Shown here piece by piece: positions 43,297 through 54,515 of a DNA stretch of 64,000 bases. The position numbers were made by a program, and so were the translations under genes. The notes beneath the pieces are model-generated. The model was given only the letters and a program-made list of their open reading frames with translations, had not been told where the DNA came from and ran no database searches. The stretch lies in contig NZ_NETS01000010.1 of assembly GCF_002150035.1 (NCBI RefSeq), positions 1,178,001 to 1,242,000 on the forward strand, read 5' to 3'. Numbering within the stretch: position 1 is the stretch's first letter; every line of letters begins with the position of its first letter. The stretch is from Leptospira venezuelensis. Lineage in GTDB: Bacteria > Spirochaetota > Leptospiria > Leptospirales > Leptospiraceae.

Positions 43297-43347
43297 ATGG
43301 CGGAACTCTTGCAGAATTCAAGCCAGAACCCCAATTTGATCGGGTGA
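43297..43347 (+). CDS. Possible 16-codon leader ORF overlapping the GT4 start
   Basis: ATG at 43297 opens a 16-residue frame that ends in a TGA overlapping the GTG at 43344 (GTGA). A short coupled leader of this sort could control the glycosyltransferase. The ribosome site is weak and the reading may be coincidence. Confidence 0.3.
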   Translation: MAELLQNSSQNPNLIG

Positions 43348-44467
43348 TTCTTCATATCGACACGGAAACCGGCTGGAGAGGAGGAGAAAGGCAACTTTTT
43401 CTTCTCGCAGAAGGTTTAAAAAAACACAAAATCCCTCAGCTCATTCTTTGTAAACCAGGCTCTGCATTAGAGACTCGCGCAAATGATGTTGGACTTCCAA
43501 CAGTTACTCTCCCTTTAAAAGGTGAATGGGATTTTGGCTCAGTAAAAGCTCTGCAAGAACTCATCGTATCCAAAGGGATCAAATTGATTCATGCTCATAC
43601 TGCAAAGGCACATTCTATCGCATGGATGGCGAAAGCAAAACATCCACAAGTGAAACTTGTAGTTTCCAGAAGAGTGGATTTCAGGCTTAGAAAGAATTGG
43701 TTTAGCAAACGTAAGTATGTTTCCGACAGAGTGGATCTTTATTTAAGCGTTTCTAATCGTATTCGTGAAATTTTGATCATGGATGGAATCGATCCTGCCA
43801 AAGTTGTGACTGTGTATAGCGGGATTGATCTAGGCGTAACAAAGAAAGCGAGCGATATATCCTATCTTAGAAAAGAATTTAATCTTTCTAAAGACGATTT
43901 AATCATAGGAAATATAGCTGCGTTAGTCGATCATAAGGACCAAAAAACATTACTCGATGCTTTGTCTAAGGTGGAAACTGATAAAAAGTATAAAGTGCTA
44001 ATCGTGGGTGAAGGGGAGCTCAGAAAGGAACTGGAGCGTTTCGCTTCCGAAAAAAAACTTTTGGATAAAGTGATCTTCACAGGATTCAGAACAGATATCT
44101 CCGAACTTCTTTCCTTATTCGATATTTTTACATTAACTTCCAAAGAAGAAGGACTCGGAACTTCCGTTTTAGACGCGATGGCATCTGGTTTACCCATTGT
44201 TGCCACAAACGGAGGTGGCATCGCGGAAATGTTAACAGAAGGTAAGGGCGCATTTATTTCTCAGGTGGGAGATGCGGCTTCTCTTGCTTCTTCTTATAAA
44301 ATTCTATTAGAAGATCCTAAAGTTCGAAAATCTATGGGGGCTTTTAATAAAGAATCTGTAAAAAGATTCTCTGTTAAAAATACCATTAAGAAGACTGAGC
44401 TAGCATATTATAGTTTATTGGGTGAGGAGATCTATTCCAGCTCGAAAGGAAAATCCGGGGAAGCAGC

Positions 44468-44471
<4 letters not shown>
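43344..44471 (+). CDS. GT4 glycosyltransferase, capsule/LPS type
   Basis: The frame is open from TTG at 43263, but family members start at VILHIDTETGWRGGERQLFLL, so GTG 43344 is favoured. From there the product is about 375 residues. It is a GT-B fold enzyme: N-domain IHAHTAKAHSIAWMAKAKHP, then nucleotide-sugar motifs GNIAALVDHKDQKTLLDAL and EEGLGTSVLDAMASGLPIVA. It probably transfers a sugar to a membrane-linked acceptor. The stop overlaps the polA start (ATGA), an unusual partnership of a glycosyltransferase and DNA polymerase I that I take as chance operon packing. The start choice is uncertain. Confidence 0.8.
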
Positions 44472-47230
<2,759 letters not shown>

Positions 47231-47289
47231 TTTTTAGTTGAGTCTTGGGCCAAACTGCTCTTACAATTCGGCCGCTTAGGGAGAACTTA

Positions 47290-48246
47290 ATGGAAAGCTC
47301 TTATTCCAGAAAAAAGTTCCTGAAACTTTTGGCGTTATCCGCCGCAGGTATAGGTCTTTCGGAGAATTTGATTTCTCCGTTATTCTCCCAAACGTCCGGA
47401 GCTTCTAAAATGTTAAAACGTAAGATCCCAAAAACTGGAGAAGAAATTCCTGCAATTGGTTTAGGTACTTGGCAAACTTTAGATGTGGATCCGGATCCTT
47501 CTTCTTTCGCTCCATTAAAGGAAGTTTTGTCGGAGTTCTTACATATAGGTGGAGGTGTCGTAGATTCTTCTCCCATGTATGGTCGTTCTGAGGAAATTTT
47601 CGGGATCTTATCCAAGGATTTTTCAGACACAGAGAAAAAGAAATTTTTCTTAGCCACAAAGGTTTGGATCAGGGGAGAAGCAGCCGGAAAATCACAGATA
47701 GAATCTTCTTTCAAAAAAATGAAAGCGGAGAAAATTGATCTATTCCAAATTCATAATTTACTGGATACTCAAACCCATCTTAAAACATTAAGAGCCCTAA
47801 AAGAAAAAGGGAAGATCCGTTATATTGGTCTAACCCATTTTACAACTTCTGCTTTCTCCGAAATGGAACGTATCTCTGAAAAAGAAAAACCTGATTTTTT
47901 ACAAATACCTTATTCTATCCAAACAAGAGAAGCGGAGAATAGAATTTTACCTTTTGCGCAAGAACACGGGATTGCGGTCCTCGTTAATCGTCCTTTCGAA
48001 GAAGGTGGACTTTTTAGAAATACGAAAGGTAAATCTTTGCCTGAATATTTTAAAGAATGGGATTGCAATTCATTCGCTCAGGGATTCTTAAAATATATTC
48101 TTTCTCATCCGGCAGTGACATGTGCGATTCCTGCTACTTCTAAACTTTCTCATCTTAAAGATAATATGGGTGCTGGACTTGGTAGATTTCCGGAAGGCAA
48201 AGAAAGAAAAGTTTTTCTATCCAACCTTCTAGATGCAATGGATTGA
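47290..48246 (+). CDS. Exported aldo/keto reductase
   Basis: ATG 47290 follows GGGAGAACTTA; an upstream TTG-type frame adds 15 unsupported residues. The N-terminus SRKKFLKLLALSAAGIGLSE resembles a twin-arginine leader (SRxxFLK) with RK in place of RR, so Tat export is possible. The mature enzyme is an (alpha/beta)8 aldo/keto reductase: IPAIGLGTWQTL, GGGVVDSSPMYGRSEEIFG (catalytic Asp and Tyr), KKFFLATKVW (Lys), and IDLFQIHNLLD (His). It would use NADPH, which is unusual outside the cytoplasm unless the protein folds there. The substrate is unknown. Confidence 0.85.
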   Translation: MESSYSRKKFLKLLALSAAGIGLSENLISPLFSQTSGASKMLKRKIPKTGEEIPAIGLGTWQTLDVDPDPSSFAPLKEVLSEFLHIGGGVVDSSPMYGRSEEIFGILSKDFSDTEKKKFFLATKVWIRGEAAGKSQIESSFKKMKAEKIDLFQIHNLLDTQTHLKTLRALKEKGKIRYIGLTHFTTSAFSEMERISEKEKPDFLQIPYSIQTREAENRILPFAQEHGIAVLVNRPFEEGGLFRNTKGKSLPEYFKEWDCNSFAQGFLKYILSHPAVTCAIPATSKLSHLKDNMGAGLGRFPEGKERKVFLSNLLDAMD

Positions 48247-48324
48247 AATTTCTTTCACGTTATCAATTTTACACTTCCCATTCCGAAAGCAGGGAGTACA
48301 ATATTGCCTCGTTTGGAGGAGTCT

Positions 48325-49221
48325 ATGTCGGAACCGCTTTGGAGAACCCACCCTTTGGCCTGGAAGGCAGCGGGAGCTTTCTTTGAATGGAAAAAAAGAA
48401 AACTATTTTATAGGATAGGCGGAGAAGGAGAGGCACTTCTTCTTTTACACGGCTTTCCAACTTCTTCTTGGGACTGGAAAGATGTGTGGGAAACTCTAAC
48501 TCATCAATATAAAGTTCTGACCTTAGATTATCTAGGCTTTGGTTTTTCTGAAAAACCTAAAGACGGACATTATTCTATTTTTGAATACGCAGACCAGGCC
48601 GAGTTCTTCCTTCAAGAGCAAGGAATTAAAAAGGTGCATATTCTTGCTCACGACCTGGGAGATACTGTCGCACAAGAATTGGTTGCAAGATTCAGAGAGA
48701 AGTTATCTGGGCAGAGAATTGGTGGTCCCGACTTGGAGTCAGTATTCTTCCTAAACGGTGGGATTTTTCCGGAAACTCATAGACCTAGAGCCGTGCAGAA
48801 ATTATTAAACGGCCCCTTAGGCTTTTTATTCTCTCGTTTAGTAAATAAAACATCCTTCCAAAAAAGTTTTTCAGAAGTTTTCGGACCGAATACTAAATCT
48901 GCTCAAGAGGAGCTAGACGGTTTTTGGGAATGTGTTAACAACGGAGGGGGGAAGTTGATCTATCACAAGTTGATCAGATATATGAGAGAGAGAAAAATTT
49001 TCAGAGATAGATGGGTGGGAGCCATACTCGACAGTCCAATTCCTTATGCATTGGCAGATGGTCTGGACGATCCAGTGAGCGGCCAACATGTGGTCGCTCG
49101 ACTTAAAGAAATGAGACCTGATGCAAAAGTGTATGAACTGCCAGGTATAGGACATTATCCTCAGACAGAAGCTGCCGACCAGGTTTTGAAAGCGTACTCA
49201 AACTTCAGATCTAAACTTTGA
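48325..49221 (+). CDS. Alpha/beta hydrolase
   Basis: The start at 48325 has GGAGGA 5 nt upstream. The 298-residue protein shows the oxyanion-hole motif LLLLHGFPTSSWDWKDVWE, LTLDYLGFGFSEKP, and an acid/base pair near ADGLDDPVSGQHVV and LPGIGHYPQTE (catalytic His). The nucleophile position reads HILAHDLGDTVAQE, so it is Asp rather than Ser. Asp nucleophiles define epoxide hydrolases and haloalkane dehalogenases, so those families are favoured over esterases. It follows the aldo/keto reductase gene and may be co-transcribed. Confidence 0.85.
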   Translation: MSEPLWRTHPLAWKAAGAFFEWKKRKLFYRIGGEGEALLLLHGFPTSSWDWKDVWETLTHQYKVLTLDYLGFGFSEKPKDGHYSIFEYADQAEFFLQEQGIKKVHILAHDLGDTVAQELVARFREKLSGQRIGGPDLESVFFLNGGIFPETHRPRAVQKLLNGPLGFLFSRLVNKTSFQKSFSEVFGPNTKSAQEELDGFWECVNNGGGKLIYHKLIRYMRERKIFRDRWVGAILDSPIPYALADGLDDPVSGQHVVARLKEMRPDAKVYELPGIGHYPQTEAADQVLKAYSNFRSKL

Positions 49222-49233
49222 TATTTCTCAGAT

Positions 49234-49285
49234 AGTTTGGTGACCGGATTTATTTCCTTGAAAAAAGGAAGAAACCTGCCAAACT
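49234..49285. other. Intergenic stem-loop with nested arms
   Basis: AGTTTGG and CCAAACT enclose a second stem (TTTCCTT/AAGGAA). It starts 12 nt after the hydrolase stop and ends just before the next gene. It may be a terminator without a T-run or an RNA element. Confidence 0.35.
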
Positions 49286-49306
49286 GTAAAGAAAGCGAAA
49301 GATTAG

Positions 49307-50128
49307 ATGGGTAAGGTTGCATACAATAATCCGCGTTTTTTTGATTTTGTATACGACGACTTTTTATGTGCGGCGGTGGACTCTCATGTTGCACAATCCG
49401 GAGTTCTATTTCACTCTTTAACCAAAGAAAGTGTTTGGGAACTTTTTGAGATCACAGGAGTTCTGGCGGAGCTCAAAAAAAGAGGATACGATTCCTTCCA
49501 ACTGGATCTTTCCGGAAGTGATGATACCTACCAAAAACTAATTCTTACTTACCAGAACGAAATTTTAGTACATTTACGCTTGAGCATCCAAGAATATAGG
49601 ATCCGCCTCAACGATTACTTTTTCAAAGAAAAATATCTGGTTGTAAATTGGCTCCAGACACGTCATCCGAAACAGGAAGGAAGGGATTCAGCTCGTTTGT
49701 ATCCAGGGCAAGATGTTCCCGGTCTTGGGATTTTTACTGAGATGGCGGACTTAATTGGATTTTTGATCATCTCTCTTAGATTGAATGGAGCCGTGATCCG
49801 CCCTGAATATTTTCATGATGCTGTACTCTTCTCCCGGAAATTCCATTTTTTAGAAGCAGACTCCAAAGCACTTTATCAGGCCTTACGAACTGCTTTCCCT
49901 AAACATTCCATTAGAGCGATTTCTACTCTTTTACAACATGGTAAGATCGTAGATGCAAAACGAGGAGTGATAGAATGGAAACCTATAGAGATGATCTTGT
50001 TCTTGGAAAAATCTTTGAACTTCTTTGTTTTCAATCGAAAGTTTGAGAAGAAGGTTTCCAAGATACTTTCCACCTATAAACTCTCATTGGTTGAAGGTGC
50101 CGAAGCAGAATTAGGACTAAATACTTAG
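49307..50128 (+). CDS. Conserved hypothetical protein, unknown function
   Basis: This 273-residue soluble protein starts with a weak ribosome site. It has a mixed alpha/beta look, with FFDFVYDDFLCAAVDSHVAQ at the N-terminus and a distinctive PGQDVPGLGIFTEMADLIGF segment near residue 130. A basic C-terminal half follows (ALRTAFPKHSIRAISTLLQH). It has neither signal nor TM segment. The PGQDxPGLG segment recurs in a bacterial family I recall without a known activity. It precedes a PilZ protein and an acyltransferase on the same strand, so a regulatory or envelope-lipid link is possible but unproven. Confidence 0.6.
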   Translation: MGKVAYNNPRFFDFVYDDFLCAAVDSHVAQSGVLFHSLTKESVWELFEITGVLAELKKRGYDSFQLDLSGSDDTYQKLILTYQNEILVHLRLSIQEYRIRLNDYFFKEKYLVVNWLQTRHPKQEGRDSARLYPGQDVPGLGIFTEMADLIGFLIISLRLNGAVIRPEYFHDAVLFSRKFHFLEADSKALYQALRTAFPKHSIRAISTLLQHGKIVDAKRGVIEWKPIEMILFLEKSLNFFVFNRKFEKKVSKILSTYKLSLVEGAEAELGLNT

Positions 50129-50245
50129 CACTATTTTGAACGAATGTTACGTGATTATTTTTCGTCAGAAATCTATTTTTTTCTCCCGTCTTATCCATTT
50201 ATAATATAGGTTTGGCCATTATTCTAGTATCCGGAGGGTCCTCGG

Positions 50246-50602
50246 ATGGAGAAAAGAAAACAGGTAAGGGTAGTCCCTTTCCCTAAACAACCAGTTCAAC
50301 TCCAATTGATGGGGAATGGTTTTTTAGACATTCTTGTCGCCCAGGACGTTAGCGAAGGAGGGATAGCTGTTCGTGTTCCACATAAGTTCGATGGATGTGA
50401 TATTCATTCTAGCGTGGAAATTGTGGTCTCTCTACCCGGATACAAACCATTTAAAGCACTTGGCAAGATCAAACACTTGAGTGCTTCCAAGGAAGCACAG
50501 GGACTTTTCGGGCTCCAATTCACCCAGATTGACGTAAAAGGGAAGGGATTTCTCTTAGATTATGTCAAAAAACTAACCTCTCTCCGCAGAATGGCAGGAT
50601 AA
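50246..50602 (+). CDS. PilZ domain protein (c-di-GMP binding)
   Basis: This 118-residue protein consists essentially of one PilZ domain. The two c-di-GMP contact motifs are intact: RxxxR (R4-R8, RKQVR) and D/NxSxxG (D34-G39, DVSEGG). The rest folds as a beta-barrel (VRVPHKFDGCDIHSSVEIVV, LFGLQFTQID). It should respond to cyclic di-GMP and act on an unidentified target, for example motility or polysaccharide synthesis. GGAGGG precedes the ATG. It stands alone or in a loose cluster with neighbours on the same strand. Confidence 0.9.
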   Translation: MEKRKQVRVVPFPKQPVQLQLMGNGFLDILVAQDVSEGGIAVRVPHKFDGCDIHSSVEIVVSLPGYKPFKALGKIKHLSASKEAQGLFGLQFTQIDVKGKGFLLDYVKKLTSLRRMAG

Positions 50603-50702
50603 TCAGCCAGTCCAGTCATCGGAATTTCTTTCCAGCGTAATCCAACTGTAACCATTTAGGATCATAGATAGAAGCATCCTAACAAGGAAAAGAAGGACGA
50701 CA

Positions 50703-51482
50703 ATGGGATCAGGAACAGTCCAAAAAAAGCAAAAAGTAGAACGTAAGCTTGAAGTAAGGATCGCAGAGAACCAACTCGAGATCGAAAGAACTTTAGCTCT
50801 TCGTTATGATGTATTCAATCTGGAGTTGGGAGAAGGTTTACCTCAATCCTCAGCTACTCGTAAAGACAGAGATGAATACGATTTATTTTGCGACCACCTT
50901 ATCGTAGTAGATAAGAACAGAGATGATATGATCGTCGGAACTTATCGTATCCTACGTAGAAGTGTCGCTAAGGCAAATCTAGGATTTTACTCCGACAACG
51001 AATTCGATATTACTAAAATTTACGAATTAGAAAGAGAACCTGCGGAGATCGGACGCAGCTGCGTTCATCCAGAATACAGAGATGGGTCCGTAATCTCTCT
51101 CCTTTGGGGCGGGCTTGCTCAATACATGAAGAAGAACAATATTGGTTACCTCTTCGGTTGTGGCTCCGTTCACAGCACTGATGCTCTATCTGCAAATGAA
51201 GTTTATGCGTTTTTGAAAGATAAACAAGCACTTGCGGGAGAAGCATTCGACGTAAAACCTCTTCCTGGATTCGAAATGCCTGGTTTCGATCAGAACTATT
51301 CTCCTGAAGATATTAAAGAAGTTTCCAGAAGAATTCCTGCGTTGATCAAAGGATATATTAGAGCCGGGTCTACAATCTGCGGAATTCCAGCATTGGATGC
51401 AGTTTTCAAGACTACTGACTTCTTTATTATCTTTGATATCAAAGACATCGAAGCAAGATACAGCAAACATTACTTAGAGTAG
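50703..51482 (+). CDS. OlsB-like acyltransferase (GNAT/PF13444 type)
   Basis: This 259-residue protein belongs to the hemolysin-like/OlsB acyltransferase family. The motifs LALRYDVFNLELGEGLP, YDLFCDHLIVVD, IVGTYRIL and AEIGRSCVHPEYRDGSVISLLW are characteristic. Relatives N-acylate ornithine to make lyso-ornithine lipid, with acyl-ACP as donor. Other relatives act on amino acids or hopanoids. The second acyltransferase (OlsA) is not next to it, so the product is unproven. AGGA precedes the start. A strong terminator follows at 51517. Confidence 0.85.
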   Translation: MGSGTVQKKQKVERKLEVRIAENQLEIERTLALRYDVFNLELGEGLPQSSATRKDRDEYDLFCDHLIVVDKNRDDMIVGTYRILRRSVAKANLGFYSDNEFDITKIYELEREPAEIGRSCVHPEYRDGSVISLLWGGLAQYMKKNNIGYLFGCGSVHSTDALSANEVYAFLKDKQALAGEAFDVKPLPGFEMPGFDQNYSPEDIKEVSRRIPALIKGYIRAGSTICGIPALDAVFKTTDFFIIFDIKDIEARYSKHYLE

Positions 51483-51516
51483 AACGGTAGGGTAAGCCCT
51501 TAAGTTTTCTCGTAGG

Positions 51517-51545
51517 ACGGGTCTCATATGAGGCCCGTTTTTGTT
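51517..51545 (+). terminator. Strong intrinsic terminator after OlsB-like gene
   Basis: An 11-bp stem ACGGGTCTCAT/ATGAGGCCCGT (one G-T pair) with almost no loop is followed by TTTTTGTTTTT. It ends the cluster of genes before the PiT-like gene. Confidence 0.9.
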
Positions 51546-51659
51546 TTTAGCCCCTTTTTGGCGCCTAAATATGGGCCGATACACCTTGACCGTTTGGGCT
51601 TCTACTTTTTTTCTATACTAAATTAATTCTAAATACACGAAACCCAGTTTGGGTGACTC

Positions 51660-52754
51660 ATGAATCAAATCGATTTCCAACATCCCTCTTTTAAGGACCA
51701 GATCCGCTTTTATATTATAGTATTTTTCTCCTTCTTGATCATGAGCGTCGGCTATTATTTGGGGATTTCTTCTTATATTCTGGGTTGGTTTGCATTCTGT
51801 ATCTCGGCGTTTTCTGTGGCCGGTAACGACGCAGTCCAAACCGTAGGAACATTTATAGAAAGTAAAAAGTCAGTTCATTGGTTCCCGAAGTTAGGAGCCT
51901 TGGGTGGACTTCTTGCTTTAGTGTTTGGATACGCTTGGTGGTCAGGAAATGGAGAAGTTCATTTCCATAGGTTAGATAATTTTACTCCTCCTGCAGAATA
52001 CAATTTTCTGCAATTGATCGCGCCTTTCATTCTAGTCATCATCACTCGGATGAAGTCTCCGATCTCTACTACTTTTTTGATCCTGGGTTTATTCGGTGGG
52101 CAGAATATAGAGAAGATGCTAACCAAATCCTTTTTAGGATACATGATCGCATTTATCACTGCCTTGGTTGTCTGGGGAATCTTAGTAAAAGTCGATCCAA
52201 AAGAATATTATGATGATCATATGCCCGACCCTAGAACCGAAAGAAAATGGGCGATCTTACAGTGGTTCTCCACTTTATTTTTATGGGCAGCTTGGCTTGC
52301 TCAAGACGCTGCTAATATAGTCGTATATCTTCCTAGACAATTAAATTGGATAGAACTCGCTGGAGCTGTTTCCATTTTAATAGGTGCACTTGGGATTATA
52401 TTATATACTAATGGCGGAACTATCCAAGAGATAGTTACAGAGAAATCCGACATTCAATGGTCAAAGGCAGCCACGATCGTGGACCTAGTATATGCTAGTA
52501 TTCTAATATTATTTCAGAAGATCAGTAATATGCCTATGTCCACTACTTGGGTTTTCTTAGGTATGCTTGCTGGAAGAGAGATCGTGTTAAATTTCCTTAC
52601 CTACAGGGACGCTCCTTATTTAGAGACATTCCGCAAAGTAGGTAAGGACGTACTTCTTGCATCTATTGGAATCGCAGTAAGTATTTTTATCTTCTTACTA
52701 GCTTCTCAGTTTTATCCTGAAAAGACTTCCTTCATTCCTAAGTTCTTAAAATAG
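51660..52754 (+). CDS. Divergent PiT-like inorganic phosphate/ion transporter
   Basis: This 364-residue membrane protein has about ten TM segments. It shows the two inverted halves of the PiT (PHO4) family in degenerate form: SVAGNDAVQTVGTFIES and MKSPISTTFLILGLFGG in the first half, AQDAANIVVYLPRQ and NMPMSTTWVFLGMLAGRE in the second. PiT proteins carry GANDVANAxG and PVSTTH motifs, whose N/D and ST residues handle Na+ or H+ and phosphate. Here the motifs are shortened but recognisable. A short acidic loop (DPKEYYDDHMPDPRTER) joins the halves. Substrate could differ from phosphate. It is monocistronic. Confidence 0.7.
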   Translation: MNQIDFQHPSFKDQIRFYIIVFFSFLIMSVGYYLGISSYILGWFAFCISAFSVAGNDAVQTVGTFIESKKSVHWFPKLGALGGLLALVFGYAWWSGNGEVHFHRLDNFTPPAEYNFLQLIAPFILVIITRMKSPISTTFLILGLFGGQNIEKMLTKSFLGYMIAFITALVVWGILVKVDPKEYYDDHMPDPRTERKWAILQWFSTLFLWAAWLAQDAANIVVYLPRQLNWIELAGAVSILIGALGIILYTNGGTIQEIVTEKSDIQWSKAATIVDLVYASILILFQKISNMPMSTTWVFLGMLAGREIVLNFLTYRDAPYLETFRKVGKDVLLASIGIAVSIFIFLLASQFYPEKTSFIPKFLK

Positions 52755-52758
52755 TCTT

Positions 52759-54501
52759 TTATACTGCATTTTCTATTCGATAGATACATGCTTTCGAAAT
52801 AGCAGTACTGTCGATTAGATATGCTCTGCAATCTTTTGCCCAACGATCGAATTGGTCTTTCCCTTTCAGCTTGGCTACAGCTTTCTCATACAACATACTG
52901 CATAGATATCTTGAAGTGATGATCATTAGATTTTCTGCCACTCTTTCTTTGGCCTGATCATCTTCGATGGATCTAAATTTCGAAATTGCATCTTCGAATA
53001 TTTGAGATTGTTCATTCAGGTATTTGGAAGGTGATCCTACCTCTGCTTTGATCGATTCTAGATATTTTTTGAAATTTCCTTCACCGCTCATTCCTGCTAC
53101 AATCGCGCCGACTGCGATTCGAACATGGATCTGGCTTGTTCCTTCGTAGATCGTATTGATCCTAGAGTCCCTAAATATTCTGGCCACATCGTAATCTTCT
53201 GTATAACCCGCTCCACCATGGATTTGGATAGCAAGCCCCGCACATTTATGTCCTTCTTCCGAACAATAATATTTAGAGATAGGAGTAAGTATTGTGGCGA
53301 GATTCCCCCATTTTTTCACTCTTTCGTCTTTTCGGATCTCTCTATCTTCTTTATTTGCTTTTTCCAAACGGATCTGATGATGCTGGTACATATCCACAAC
53401 ACGAGCAGTTTCGAATGTAAGAAGTCTCATAGCGTTAACTTCTCTTTGGATTTTATGAAGCATTTCCGCAACTGCAGGAATCTCTCCGATAGCTTTTCCA
53501 AACTGTTGTCTTTCTTCTGCATACTTTTGAGATTCATAATATGCTCCGGCTGCACTTCCTGGACCACAAGCAGCACTTCCGAGTCTCATAAAGTTTGTCA
53601 TCCCAGTAGTATATCTGGTGAGACCAAGTCCTTCTTGTCCTAAAAGTTCGCCGTGACTATTTTCATACACGATCTCGCAGGTAGGAGATGCGTGGATCCC
53701 CATTTTTGTTTCAATTCCTGCAACGGTTACATCTTCACTTTTTACTAGGAATACGGATAGTCCTCGAGCTCCTGCATTTCCTGTTCGAGCAAGAGTCAAT
53801 AGACTAGAAGGATAGGGACCGAGTCCACAACCTTGGGATATAAAACGTTTTGTTCCGTTTAAACGGTAATATCCGTCTTCCGTCTTTACTGCGGTTGTTC
53901 TGACATTATTTAGATCAGATCCGAAATCTGGTTCGGTTAAGGACATTGCGAATAAAGTCTCGCCGGTTGCTGCTTTCGCTGCGAAATTTTCTATTTGTTC
54001 TTCTGTTCCGTATCTAGAAACTATCTGAGCTAGATTTAATAAGGCAACAGTCATACAAAAAGAAACATCGGCTCTCGCCATGACCATTCCATAAAATGCG
54101 CTAATGGTTCCTGGTAGCCCCAGTCCGCCTGCTTCTCTTGAAATCGAGAATGGCATGAGTCCGGTGTCTCGGAATTTTTCGTAGATTGATGTAGTTTCTT
54201 CCGGAAAGATTACTTTTCCATTTTCGTAACGTAGATGTTTCCTATCCATTACGCTAGAAAGTTGCGACACGTCTTTTCCGAAAAATTCACCTAAGGATTC
54301 AAGACTCGATCTATATAATTCTACTGCTTCCTCAACGCTAGAAGGGGCCATTTCGTATCTTGGATTATTCGTTTTCTTATAAAGTTCATGTTCGAAAAAT
54401 TCTTCACCTTCGGTTGATTTTACGATCGAAGCCCAATCAATCAAATGTTCGAAAATTAGTTTTAAATCTTCATCGTCTGTAAAATAATTATTAGATATCA
54501 T
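52759..54501 (-). CDS. Acyl-CoA dehydrogenase (long-form, MCAD-type active site)
   Basis: This 580-residue protein has the acyl-CoA dehydrogenase core, with FAMSLTEPDFGSDL (about 184-197), LGQEGLGLTRYTTGM and a C-terminal domain. The catalytic motif IYEGTSQIHV has Glu453 at the expected site. Its N-terminal region is longer than SCAD by about 80 residues, and a C-terminal extension of about 100 residues follows, as in the FadE/VLCAD-like fatty-acid class. It lies 14 nt after fadH, with AGGGAATAT before its ATG. It should oxidise acyl-CoA and feed electrons to ETF. Confidence 0.92.
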   Translation of the reverse strand: MISNNYFTDDEDLKLIFEHLIDWASIVKSTEGEEFFEHELYKKTNNPRYEMAPSSVEEAVELYRSSLESLGEFFGKDVSQLSSVMDRKHLRYENGKVIFPEETTSIYEKFRDTGLMPFSISREAGGLGLPGTISAFYGMVMARADVSFCMTVALLNLAQIVSRYGTEEQIENFAAKAATGETLFAMSLTEPDFGSDLNNVRTTAVKTEDGYYRLNGTKRFISQGCGLGPYPSSLLTLARTGNAGARGLSVFLVKSEDVTVAGIETKMGIHASPTCEIVYENSHGELLGQEGLGLTRYTTGMTNFMRLGSAACGPGSAAGAYYESQKYAEERQQFGKAIGEIPAVAEMLHKIQREVNAMRLLTFETARVVDMYQHHQIRLEKANKEDREIRKDERVKKWGNLATILTPISKYYCSEEGHKCAGLAIQIHGGAGYTEDYDVARIFRDSRINTIYEGTSQIHVRIAVGAIVAGMSGEGNFKKYLESIKAEVGSPSKYLNEQSQIFEDAISKFRSIEDDQAKERVAENLMIITSRYLCSMLYEKAVAKLKGKDQFDRWAKDCRAYLIDSTAISKACIYRIENAV

Positions 54502-54515
54502 ATATTCCCTTTTTT

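Noticed and set aside
43263..43400. Frameshift at the 5' end of the second GT4 gene
   Set aside because: The ATG frame at 43297 ends in TGA at 43345, but the family N-terminus starts intact at GTG 43344, so a leader ORF explains it better than a frameshift.
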